Shown here piece by piece: positions 1 to 8,999 of a stretch of DNA of 37,727 nucleotides. The notes beneath the pieces are model-generated. The model did not search any database. It saw nothing but the letters and a program-made list of their open reading frames with translations, and was not told the DNA's origin. This stretch comes from Ophiosphaerella korrae (Eukaryota; Ascomycota; Dothideomycetes; Pleosporales; Phaeosphaeriaceae). Positions within the stretch are counted from its first letter, which is position 1, and each line of letters opens with the position of its first letter. Both the position numbers and the translations under genes were made by a program. The stretch spans positions 1 to 37,727 of the forward strand of contig JALNQF010000379.1 of the NCBI GenBank assembly GCA_028456385.1, written 5' to 3'.

Positions 1-132
1 TCAATCCAGTCTCCATTCTCCATTCTAGCAAGAAGGCGCTCTTGATCCCGTTTCTGGACCCCGAGGAGGGACCAAAAATGGGACATCTTCGGGTTCCAAA
101 ACCGGGCCCCCTGCCCTTTTCCTATATTCTCG

Positions 133-993
133 ATGTTATCCTCGAATGAAATCTGTTGTCAAGTCGTGACTTGGACAATGCCAGAAATCACTCGTATGGC
201 CTTTGAGCCAGAGACTAAGAATGGACAATTCGCTAAAGGGGACAATAGGTTCGATGCAATCCAGTTATCAAACCGAGAACTGTAAGGCCGGGCTCTATGC
301 CACCAGACCAAACGTGACCAAAAGAGGTACAGTATGCCGAATAGGCATACTGGGCACAGAATAGTATATGTACTGGATACCCGTAGCAGGCCCGGGGCCG
401 GCCCATGGCCGGCCGAGGGTTGCATGAAAGTACCCGTGACAAGAACGCCATACGATATTATGGGACAGCATCTTTTGTGATTACAAGTGGATTGAGGAGA
501 TTGTGCGCGACTTTTCCACGACACCATTTCTGATAGGAACAAGACTCGATGCCTTACATCTAGGTAACAAGGACGACTCGAAGCCATTGCATGCGGCTCT
601 TATCTCCGGCGATATTTCAGGCGATGTGACCTACACAAAGGATTTTTTCTTCAGCTGTCTCAAGCCCCATAAGCTTGTTGAGGGCACAGACGAGATCCTA
701 TTTGACAGTGCGTCATTCTGAATACTAGCGATATCCTAAACTGCCCGGAGCTGGTACCGGTGGACATTAAGTAGCCGTTGTACGATAGAGATAGACTTGG
801 TTTGACTTGCTCGTTCTGGGGAGACGTCGATGGTCGTCTTGAGCCGGCGTCTCTTACATTGACGAAATCTCAAATCTTGGGAGATGAAGAGCATTTTTGG
901 ATCCTGAAGCTTAAGTCTAACGACCGCCGTTTAGGTCTCGAAGTATTTCTTCGGGACTGGAAGAAGTCTGAATACGGCGTTCACAGACTGTAA
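133..993 (+). pseudogene. Broken gene of unknown function
   Basis: I do not recognise the family. The plus strand reads like protein in three joined stretches. The first runs from the ATG at 133 and includes TMPEITRMAFEPETKNG; it is interrupted by TAA at 283-285 but continues in frame to about 440. The second starts after a frameshift near 440 (DSIFCDYKWIEEI, then TTPFLIGTRLDALHLG). The third starts after another frameshift near 715, carries TAG near 773, and continues with LGLTCSFWGDVDGRLEP and FLRDWKKSEYGVHRL. The stretches join with sensible spacing and little low complexity, which argues for a once intact gene of at least 280 codons. A GTAAGT at 992 could be an intron donor, so the gene may have gone further. 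Bases 1-132 show no clear gene, although coding-like residues can be read there. Function is unknown; it is probably a soluble protein, since no membrane segment is seen. Confidence 0.5.
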
Positions 994-1188
994 GTTTAGT
1001 TTAGAGCAAACGGCGTTTCGTTGTCAGGATAATTACTACTCAATTCCTCTTTAAACCACATATTCTACGATTCGTCATCCTCAAATCCATCTCAAAGCCC
1101 ACCATCAAACCGTTGATGTCTCTAATAATTACTTCTAAGTCCATCATTCCGATCTTCTTTCAAACACAACTGTGTACAGAAGAGGCGC

Positions 1189-1364
1189 TCAACTGGCTTG
1201 CTGGGGGTTGAGGTAAGCTTCCTGATAACACAGCATGGACATAAACTAACTGTCTGCTTAGACGCGTCCTCGGTGACATGTCCGCCTTTGACCTTGCTGC
1301 CAGCTGCAGTCTCACCCTGAACAGAGTAGTGTGCGTTGGGATCGCCCTTGCTCTGGTGCGACAT
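1189..1364 (-). CDS. Small hydrophilic protein, possibly with one intron
   Basis: An ATG at 1364-1362 opens a short hydrophilic ORF beginning MSHQSKGDPNAHYSV and containing AAGSKVKGGHVTEDASK. A possible intron at 1201-1250 (GTTAGT..CTCAAC..CCCAG, 50 nt) would end the protein after about 41 residues at the TGA at 1189-1191. Without splicing the frame runs on to 1122 and turns cysteine-rich and unlikely. The composition (Gly, Lys, Ser, Asp, charged, no hydrophobic core) resembles small stress or conidiation proteins of filamentous fungi, but I cannot name a family. The opposite strand carries an equally neat intron-like signal at 1213-1261, so strand choice is uncertain. Confidence 0.35.
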
Positions 1365-1435
1365 GTTCCTAGATGGTCAGTAAGATGGTATCGACAGGTT
1401 GCAGTAGGTTCTCATATAATAGTTACCCTCTCCAT

Positions 1436-1624
1436 TTACTGCATATCATCGTCCTCGAATAGAGTGCCGTTCTCGAACCTTTCCTTAACCTTAGCGAGTG
1501 CTGCTTCCTTCACGTCCTAGCCGATAGCGCCAGTAAGGCGTTTGAAGCCCTCTCCAGATTCCGCAATGTAAACCGAGATGCTCTTCGAAAGAGTTTTGTT
1601 GAAGACCTGGCCAATGAGAGACAT
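1436..1624 (-). pseudogene. Small ORF with one in-frame stop
   Basis: The minus strand reads about 62 codons from ATG (1624-1622), beginning MSLIGQVFNKTLSKSISVYI and ending with an acidic tail before TAA at 1436-1438. A single TAG at 1517-1519 interrupts it after residue 35. The sequence on both sides of the stop stays in one frame and is charged and helical-looking (VKEAALAKVKERFENG), so a point mutation in a real small gene is plausible. It lies 70 bases upstream of the small ORF at 1364 on the same strand; the two could be exons of one gene. No family is recognised. Confidence 0.3.
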
Positions 1625-1883
1625 ATTGCTTGGATATCAGCAGATTTGATACGGATCGTTAGAGTGTGTTTCCGGCTTTGGTTGCACCCCCAAAACGCTC
1701 AGGGATGTCTTCATATATTCATATGAAATGATGGTTTTGTGATCGCCCATGTTTCATTTGCCGCCGAGAGATAAGGGGCCGCGAGCTGAGCAAGTTGAGC
1801 GCATATGATTGCTTCCAATATTAGGTTTCCCGTCCTGGAAGTACGTTCTAGCGCCAGATAGCCATAGACAGAATATGATTGGA

Positions 1884-3087
1884 TCATATGCCATTCAGCT
1901 TTCCAAAAGCCAGAAACTCTCTCGATGTCAATACAGACAAAGCGGAGGGCCTTTTGTTCGGATCGACTATCAGCATAAGACGAAGAAGGTCTTTCAATTG
2001 CTGCGGCATTTCTACCCCACGGAGCTCCACATCCGATGGTGAAATAGCTCGCATTTCTGGCTCCTCAAGACTCATGCGCCTAGCAGACTTGACTGCAGCT
2101 CTGAGCGTGTCGCCTTCAATATCGTCAGGATTTGGTAAATTCCAGCCGGGAAAGAGCCGTTTAATCTTTGCCATGGACCAAGCGTCATTGATCAAGAAAT
2201 GAGGGCTGTCCCACTCGCCCAAAACCCCAGGTTTGATCCAGCAAAGTAGCATCGCGGCAACTGCCCAGGCCTGTGATGGCGCAGTGCACGCCTGGCCTAA
2301 GAAGACTTCAGGAGCGCGCATAGAGTATGGCTGGGCTTCGAAACGGTAGCCGGTTGGAAACACTATAAGCGTGAGCAGAGGTGTATATCTCCCACCTATC
2401 GATACTTGCTCACCAAGTCCCAAGTCACCTACTTTAGCAACAGCTCGGCCAGTTTCGATGCCCGAAAGTAGGATATTTGCGGGTTTCTAATCTGGGCTGA
2501 TCAGTGAATATTCACATGTCAGCATGAGATACTGATACCTGTATTCACACATTTCTGTTCTTCCAGCACGATACAACTAGTTAATGCCGCTCTCAAGAAT
2601 GACTCAAAAATAGCGGAAGTGAGCACGCCAGGCAGGTATTTCACCTCTGCAAGAGTGGTATCTAGCCATTCTAGAGCGATACACGTTCCGGTCCCATCCA
2701 CAGAGTTATCAAAGACATCGTACAATTTCCGAAAGCATGCAGCTGAGGCGACTCCAGGAAGGAGATAGCTTCGACGTTCACGTTCCAGGTTCTCCATAGC
2801 AGTTGCATCGCTGGGCGACGCTGCTTTGATGAAAGCCCTTAGTAGCAGAATCAGCCTTGTAATTTAAAGGACGATGACACAATAACAAACCATTGGGGGG
2901 GAGTAAGTGAGTTTTCATGAATGATTTCAGCTTTGAAGCCAGTAGATATGTGCGTGTTATCTCCTTCAACGACCTGCTTGATGCGGTAGTTCCAACGTGC
3001 TCCTGAAAGTATGTGCCCAGGAGCAAGCGACATGTGTTTTCGCAACGGTTTTCTCACAGCAGATGAAATGGTGCGGGTCAAACGCAT
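1884..3087 (-). pseudogene. Protein-kinase-like gene, stop in catalytic loop
   Basis: This is a relic of an atypical fungal protein kinase. Reading the minus strand, the N-lobe is at about 3087-2891. A 35-nt interruption (2856-2890) is either an unusually short GT..AG intron or an indel. The frame then gives AMENLERERRSYLLPGV and CIALEWLDTTLAEVKY. A normal 47-nt intron (2492-2538, GTATCA..CTGAT..CCCAG) follows. Across that junction the catalytic loop reads V-N-T-D-stop-K-P-A-N, with TAG at 2487-2489, so Asp and Lys survive on either side of the stop. After it come a DLG motif (VGDLGLGEQ), a degenerate APE segment (SMRAPEVFLG) and a C-lobe ending at 1884 with DPNKRPSALSVL. The family phosphorylates protein Ser/Thr; this copy should not make a full product. 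Confidence is high for the family and moderate for the exon ends. Confidence 0.75.
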
Positions 3088-3390
3088 TGTGGAGGAGCCA
3101 AAGGGGGATGGAATGAATGGGCGTGGTCAGCTCTTTGACGAAAAGTTCCACTCTTGGCATGCCTGAGGCCAAAAGGCTACTAAGATTCGTGCACGTTGCA
3201 GGTTTGTCGCGATGCAAAGCCCTTGCAGGGTTGCTCCATCAACGCCGCTCCTCCAAGGCATCTCCTCTCCATACGCACTTCACTCTTTCCCTGTATACGC
3301 TCGCAATCCTCTCGGTACACTCTCCCTTGCTTGCACGCGAACATCCTCCCTCATCCCTCGTTCCACGATCCTCCTCCTCATCGACCACGA

Positions 3391-3438
3391 TCTCCCTGTC
3401 CTCGACGGCCACAATCTCCCTCTCCTCGACGGCCACAA
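3391..3438 (+). repeat. 24-bp tandem duplication
   Basis: Two adjacent copies of a 24-bp unit differ by one base (TCTCCCTGTCCTCGACGGCC versus the CTC variant). They are in frame with the APH-like reading frame just downstream and would encode two copies of an eight-residue unit (LPVLDGHN, LPLLDGHN). A weaker third copy may precede them. Confidence 0.8.
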
Positions 3439-3457
3439 TCCTTCTCAGGCGCACTCA

Positions 3458-4515
3458 ATGGTCCTTGAAGCCACATGGCCCCAAGCTCACATTAGCGAGG
3501 ATATCTCCAGATTCACGGCAAAGCCCGGCAGTTATGACAGATTATCCGCATTCCAAATATCTAATTTTTCAAACAGCACGAGTTTATCACAAAGGAGGCA
3601 TGTCATCGCGTGGCCGCCGATATTTTAAAGAGCCCTGTCTCTCCTACACTAATCCAAGGCGCCACGAGCTACACTGTAGCAGCCGACTCTGGGCAGGCAC
3701 CTCAGATCATCCAGTTTCGATCACTGAAGTTGAATATCGAGCTTGTAGAGTGTGCAAGGCAGACTTACGGAGATTTCGTACCTAATTGCGAGTACTACAG
3801 CATAGTAGGAGATGTCCACATATATGTGTAGGCTCTTGTCCCTGGACCTGCTTTCTGTCGAGTTCGGCATCAGTTTCCTTACTCTTGAATCGCAACAGCG
3901 TCTGCGTTAGACAGTGCAGGACTTTGCAAGGTTTGTCTAAGATGTCATTGTGACCATTGTAAGCTACTCGCTAATCAGGAAAACTAGATTCTCTACCTCA
4001 GCGTGGATCAACAAACCAGCGCTGAAGCAACGTTCTGGATCACGTGAAGAGTACTCTCGCGCGTTGGACCGGATTTCCCAAGGCTTACCTGCACATATCC
4101 TTGCGAAGCTTGACGAGGTACGCCAAGGGCTTCCCCTACTCTTCCGGTCGGAGTACCCTAGCGCTGTTCAGCATGACGACTTCTTGGAGAATAACTTTCA
4201 CGTAAATGAAGCAACTGGTCATATCACAGGCGTTGTAGATTGGGCTGATGCCATAATTGCCCCGTTTGGACTCTCTCTTTCGGCGGTCTTGAAACAATAC
4301 TTGGTGTTCAGACTTCAAGCAATTGGCATTTCCATCCCGATCATGTTGGACTCTAGGAGTATTTTTGGGATATGTTCTACGGACATACTGGCCCTATCTC
4401 TGCAGACAGTCGACATGGAATCGAAATCGCAAGACTCTTTGGATTGTTCCGAACTCATGGTTTCGAAGAGGGAGATGCGAGAATCTCATATCTCGAGGCA
4501 TTATGTATGCGTTAG
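3458..4515 (+). pseudogene. APH-type phosphotransferase-like gene, broken
   Basis: This is a relic of a fungal aminoglycoside-phosphotransferase-like (APH, kinase-fold) protein; members phosphorylate small molecules, substrate unknown here. The first frame runs from the ATG at 3458 and shifts near 3620. The N-lobe follows with IIQFRSLKLNIELVE and ARQTYGDFVPNCEY. Stops at 3829-3831 and near 3885 and a second shift lead to TVQDFARF. The next frame (about 3990-4290) carries SAWINKPA and DEVRQGLPLLF, then the Brenner-type catalytic motif QHDDFLENNFHV (H-x-D-x4-N kept) and VVDWADAIIAPFG, the metal-binding D. A third shift near 4290 leads to a C-terminus with NWHFHPDHVGL, another stop, EIARLFGLFRTHGFEEGD and SYLEALCMR, ending at TAG 4513-4515. 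Catalytic residues survive, yet at least three shifts and three stops make it dead. Confidence 0.8.
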
Positions 4516-4641
4516 ATGAGTGTATCCGCGAATGCACATGACCCAATACATGAACAAGATATCAAAAATACATACTTCTTTGATTGCAGAGGTTGGGTCT
4601 CTTGATTTGAGGGTAGAACTATGAATGAATGGAATTCAGTG

Positions 4642-5332
4642 TCATGATTGACAAGAGCAGTACAAACTCGCCCAAATGACTTGAACTCTGATAATACCCT
4701 GGCGGACCAATTCGTCTAGCAGCTCTATTTCATTCTCAACCGAATCAACATGCACCTTGTGAGTTATCGCACCGTCCGGCTTCTTGACCCCATCCCAATG
4801 CTCTCCTGGGGGAGGTTCTCCTTCCGGGTCATAAGGCTTGCTAGTACCAGGCCAACCAGTAGGCATGAGCTTCCCGCCGATCATCATAGACTTCGGCAAC
4901 ACGATAGTTCCGTACTTGCCCACTTCAATTTCAGCAGTGGACTCTTTAGGCTGTTGCGAATCTTTGTCAGGATCCAAGAACTGAAGCGCAATCACGTCGA
5001 CTAAGTTGTTATTGGCGATATAGTCGGCAACATGCTCCATACAGGTATTTTTGTCAATATCGGAAATAGAGACTGGCGATAGGCCCTCTCCGAATTCATA
5101 AGGGTCGAGACGAAGAGAAAGCTCTCCAGCACCGAACTCAAAAACAAATCTGAAAACCACCGGGTGGACATTGTTGCGGTTCAAGGAGTCGATCGGAACT
5201 GGCTTGATACATTTCCCGAAGCCGATGAATACCAAACTTCTCGCGTAGGCCCATGTTTGACGAATATAGCAAGAAGACTCTTGACATGATCCTGACTGAC
5301 GTGCATGTCGGAGAAGATGCGAGGAAGTTCAT
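4642..5332 (-). pseudogene. Uncharacterised fungal protein, frameshifted
   Basis: The main minus-strand frame (about 5245-4642) has no true ATG at its start; it opens on TTG. It contains FRFVFEFGAGELSLRLDPYE, YIANNNLVDVIALQFLD, GTIVLPKSMMIGG and LLDELVRQGIIRV. Upstream, another frame gives MHVSQDHVKSLLAIFVKHG and a third gives LREKFGIHRLREMYQ. Read in order these match the layout I recall for an unnamed fungal family that begins with a helical D-H-V-x-S-L-L-A-x-F-x-K-H-G segment followed by F-G-I-H-R-L. The breaks fall near 5250 (one extra base in a GGG run) and in 5175-5210. No catalytic motif is known to me. It is convergent with the APH relic on the plus strand, 125 bases away. Confidence 0.55.
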
Positions 5333-5550
5333 TGTACCTTCAAGGACACTGTATCAGTATAGAATCTCAGAAGTAGAAAAGGATATTTACGTGGTGTTTG
5401 ATCTGTTCATGTGGTCTGCCGTTAAGGGCAGATGGACGCCAGGAATGGGCCGCACCGCTGCCACGGCCGTGGCCGCCATTTCGGTGGATTCGTGGTTGAG
5501 ACTGAGATAATCCGTGGGACAATAAAGGAGCACGAAAAAATTCTCGCCTG

Positions 5551-5571
5551 GAGAGAGAGAGAGAGAGAGAG
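5551..5571. repeat. GA dinucleotide microsatellite
   Basis: About ten GA units lie in the gap between the hypothetical pseudogene and the foldback elements. No gene is seen in 5333-5840. Confidence 0.9.
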
Positions 5572-5840
5572 GCGGTAATTTGAGCCTCTTATGTATCATT
5601 TCTGATGATGGCTCAGTTGGCTCTAGCCAGCAGGGCAGGGCAAGGTCATCAGATTATAGAAACAAGGCTGAAGCTGCTGCCTTGATGGAGTTTTCGGATC
5701 GCATTTACCCTGCGGGGGGGTCATCGGTTTTCTGCCAGCGCGTATTTGCAGTCATACCACCCCGGTGACGCTATTCTGCCACCGACCAGAGCGAGCACTA
5801 GGGCCCGTGCAGTTCTGCGGGTCGCCCCGCTCTTCCGTTG

Positions 5841-5980
5841 GTGCAAGGGGGTTACAGTTACATGTACGGGCTGCTTAGCGCGTTGGCCCGCACAGACAAA
5901 ATTTGTATGAGAGAAGATGGAATTGTATGGAAGATGTGCGGACCACGCTAGCAGCCCGTTCATGGAACCCCCTTGTAGCA
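5841..5980. repeat. Foldback inverted repeat 1
   Basis: The segment GCAAGGGGGTTAC..ACGGGCTGCTTAGCG..GGCCCGCAC (5842-5893) is matched, with small indels, by the reverse complement of 5936-5980, which reads CAAGGGGGTTCC..ACGGGCTGCTAGCG..GTCCGCAC. The loop is about 42 bases. The arms are about 50 bases each, long enough for a stable cruciform or hairpin RNA. It carries no ORF. It may be a foldback or MITE-like element; no target duplication could be identified. Confidence 0.6.
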
Positions 5981-6033
5981 GCAGGATGACCCATTTAAGT
6001 TGGCCAATGCCCTGCAGCTGTCGGCTTCAATCC

Positions 6034-6237
6034 TATCCCCACCAAACCCGACACCTGCTCCCCTTATAGCCCTGAGGCACAGAGCCGCAAATCTTGACGC
6101 TCAATTGGTCTGGTTCTGTGGAATCCGAGCTTGGAGGCGCAAGCCATGACGCCAGCTGGCCAGTCACCTGTCAGAACTCGACAGGATCAGGCGATGGGGC
6201 AATGAGGGGGAGCAGGTGTCGGGTTTGGAGGGGGATA
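6034..6237. repeat. Foldback inverted repeat 2
   Basis: A 22-bp arm at 6042-6063 (core CCAAACCCGACACCTGCTCC) is exactly repeated in reverse complement at 6207-6228. Outside it the arms continue imperfectly with TATCCCC at 6034 matched by GGGGATA ending at 6237. The inner 143 bases contain no convincing gene. It sits only 53 bases from foldback repeat 1 and may belong to the same non-coding element. Confidence 0.65.
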
Positions 6238-6730
6238 CCCACTCCTCGCGCTAGACCTAGACTGATCGTCGAAAGGAACATGTTCTACTACCTACTCCCT
6301 TTTCATACTAGGTTTAGCGTGTCAATGCCTTTCTAAGGCCACCTCCTCCGGCGGGCAGTGACGCCGATGCGGTAATCCTTGTGCAATCCCCCTCTCAGTC
6401 CATTGTACGTTCAACAATGCAATGCATTACTATTCGGAGCCCATTATTGCTTTGTAAGGTCTCTGTAGTTCGAATGGGTGCTTGGCAAGGTTTCCATGCA
6501 AATGGCAAGTGTCGTAGATTCAGGAACTCTATTGAAAATAGTAGGTAGCCCATGCTTGCGGTTGTTGTTTTTCAATTGATATTCCGACCTCTCCTTGAAG
6601 AATTTAGGCAAAATCAATGAAATGGCGACTAACTCTACCTTTGTTGGGATGGCTGTGAAAGTCATCCACTATTTGCATCCTCCTGCTATCATTATATCGT
6701 GTTTGGTACCTCTAAAGCAACTGAAGACTA
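6238..6730. other. Gene-free stretch
   Basis: No convincing coding region, repeat or RNA gene was found. The short open frames here have no protein-like composition. Confidence 0.5.
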
Positions 6731-6803
6731 CGCAGCTGAAAGATGGACTACGTTAGTATAACTGATACAACAAAGAAACTAGCCGCAGCGTAGATACATA
6801 GAC
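6731..6803 (+). mobile_element. Internally deleted copy of the LTR-linked repeat
   Basis: CGCAGCTGAAAGAT, GGACTACGTTAGTATAACTG, ATACAACAAAGAAACTAGC and CGCAGCGTAGATACATAG match, in order, the repeat copies near 25.1 kb and 26.9 kb. Two internal blocks of roughly 60 bases each are missing, including the start of the LTR. It lies in the 3' flank of the GNAT gene, so it could contribute to that gene's 3' end. Confidence 0.6.
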
Positions 6804-6889
6804 TGAAAGTAGACTAGCTACTAATTCATAGTTGAAATGCAAACGTGAGATACTCGAATTGATCCCACTCCCAATCGTAACCTCTCGGC

Positions 6890-7775
6890 TCACGCCGAAA
6901 CATTCCGGCGCCCTGAATTAGACCTTGAGCGGGGCCGACGCCTAGCTTCAAGGATGAGGAGATATTCATGACCATCAAACAGGTCACCCAATGGCCACTC
7001 CATTGTATCCCGCACCCACGCCAACGCCTCAAGCGGGTCGCGGTGATCAACGAAGAATCCAGAGTTGACACAACAGACACGACCAGTGGTATCGTTGGAA
7101 TCGAAAAGGCTGCCTGCTAGCTTAGCATCCCGAACATACTCCACCGGAGATAGTTTCATTATCGACTCGGCATGAGCTTTCATGAAATCAAGTGAGATGT
7201 TATCGATGGAGTCTAATAGAGATTAGGATGGAATTAAGCAACGATGCAAGCGTGGTATATATAGACTCACTTCCGAACGCTCTCGCGGCAGCTAGACAAG
7301 CAGCTGGATGAGAGCTTACAACGCCGTAAATGTCACTCCCGTCCCGATTGATCTGATCGAGGAGTCCACGTGCAAGCCCGCGTTCCCGATAATCGCGATG
7401 AACGACCAACTGAGTAATCCAGCAAACCGTCTTGCCACCAACAGACCAACGACATGCCAGGGCATTACCAGCAAGGTTACCGTCGACGAAGACCCTAGCA
7501 TATGAGGAGATGCCACTAGGGAGGTATTCGTTCCGAAGTTTCCTTTTGCTCAGCCGAACAGGAGCACCTATATTAGGCCAGTGGGTTCAGTTTGGCACAA
7601 TCGACAACATTGTAACTAGGCAGACCTACCTGCTTTCGCAAACTTTCCCACATTTTCCGGTTGCCTGCTTGTCCCAGACTCCGTAGTTCTCAGAGAAGAG
7701 TTTTGCTGCTTCCTGGAGCAACTCATCCGTGATGCCTTGATCAGTGTGAAATGCTTCGTAAACCGTCTTCTCCAT
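6890..7775 (-). pseudogene. GNAT-family N-acetyltransferase, one frameshift
   Basis: The gene has three exons on the minus strand. Exon 1 starts at the ATG at 7775 (MEKTVYEAFHTDQGIT); an earlier in-frame ATG at 7868 is possible. Intron 1 is 7568-7629 (GTAGGT..TATAG) and intron 2 is 7213-7270 (GTGAGT..ATTAG). Exon 2 encodes APVRLSKRKLRNEYLP, VFVDGNLAGNALACRW and the acetyl-CoA-binding motif A, VVHRDYRERGLARGLL (R-x-x-G-x-A type). Exon 3 continues with SIDNISLDFMKAHAESIM, GRVCCVNSGFFVDHR and WPLGDLFDGHEYLLILEA, ending in an Arg/Ser-rich tail and TGA at 6890. The frame required by exon 2 does not match the 5' half of exon 1: the alternative frame GKFAKAG joins it cleanly, so one indel lies near 7640-7665. 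Such proteins transfer acetyl groups to amines; the substrate is unknown. One real frameshift or a sequencing error would explain the break. Confidence 0.75.
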
Positions 7776-8634
7776 GTTGGAAGTGATTACTCTCCTCCGT
7801 GGCCGTGGTGCGACGGTGCGGATCTGCGGTTGGGAAACGAATGCGACCGATTTGCGTGATGCCTTCATGAAGAGGAATAAAGCGGAATATATATCAGCAG
7901 TTGGCCGAGAGATTTGTCGAGGGCGGTGGTTTTCTGGGAAAACTGCGGGTTGGGTTGTTTCTTGAAAGTGGTGGTGGTGGTGGAGAGAAATGGTGGGGTT
8001 GGTCTCTCCGGTAACTAAGTCGGGGAAAGCCGGAAATAGAATCACGCGCCCCAACACAATGCACACCAGCTTTTGAAAACACAGGCAAAATCACCACGTT
8101 TTGCATTGATTCAGGTCTTAAATTACTTGTACAAGTGAAAATTTTGATGCGCGGCCTTGATACTCATACTGATCAATCGTTCGGACCAAGCATGTCTCCC
8201 CTTAGTAGACATGCACCATACCCGTGGAAGTCGGAGAGATACGGGCCGAGTGTGATAGTTGGACAGATGCGGGAGCGAAATTGTTTTTTGTCGGAGAGTG
8301 CCCTTAGAACTTGCAGTGAGCTAGGATAACTCAACACATTTTTATATAGCAATGGCGTTCCATGAAATTGCTTGCAACAATTCCATGTCAGGCGGGATTA
8401 CCACCGATTGGGCGGCACACTCCAGGGGCTCCTCCTTATTGACGTTGGCGCTCGCAGTCGCAGTCGCTCCATCTTTGTGGTCGCAATCGTAGTAGCAATT
8501 GCTTCAATTAGGCTGCGCAGTTTAGTTTAGTGGGGCCGTCAGCCACTGTCGAGGTTCACACGCGAAATCAATTCAGCAGTGACGCTCGAGGAAAGGCAAT
8601 GATGATATTAGCCCGTCAGGGTCGAGGCTAGATA
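7776..8634. other. Upstream flank of the GNAT gene, no gene seen
   Basis: Composition is normal. A GTG trinucleotide run lies at about 7968-7983. No supported gene was found; the short open frames are not protein-like. It ends at the TA target site of the pogo-type element. Confidence 0.5.
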
Positions 8635-8672
8635 CCGTATAAACCCGCCTTCTTTGTCAACCACTAGTAGGG
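8635..8672 (+). repeat. Left terminal inverted repeat of the pogo-type element
   Basis: It starts CCGTATAAACCCGCC, preceded by TA, and matches the reverse complement of 18119-18156 at 36 of 38 positions. Confidence 0.85.
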
Positions 8673-8999
8673 CCCCCCTTGCCTAGCGCGTTCGGCACAA
8701 CCTTAAAGTACCGCCGGTATTGCGTAATATAGACGTCTCATATAAAATTTTACCGCCGTAACCTCAGCTAAGTGCGTACAGAGCTTGCAGTAGATTTATA
8801 GCTCGATTTATAGCTTATATACTTATATATACGATTATTTTAGTATTTTTAAGTTACTAGCTACCCGCGCTAGTGCTACTAGTAGCACTAGCACCTTTAC
8901 TAAACTCGACTAGCTCTACTTACTACTCACAAACTATCTCAACTACTCTTAACTACTACTACTACTACTCTTAACTCTATCTTATCTACCTAGTAGCCT

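Noticed and set aside
159..587. Open frame of 142 codons on the minus strand
   Set aside because: It is antisense to the protein-like plus-strand pseudogene at 133-993 and has Cys/Trp-rich, unnatural composition.
1213..1520. Plus-strand gene with a perfect-looking intron (GTAAGC..CTAAC..TTAG, 1213-1261) followed by an open frame
   Set aside because: The protein is the hydrophobic mirror of the hydrophilic minus-strand ORF and lacks family features. Kept as a doubt about strand, not as a feature.
3117..3785. Long plus-strand open frame of 222 codons
   Set aside because: It runs across the APH-like frames and antisense to the kinase N-terminus. Composition is Ser/Thr/His-rich and does not match either family.
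5253..5510. Plus-strand open frame
   Set aside because: Antisense to the 5' end of the pseudogene at 4642-5332; no protein-like features.
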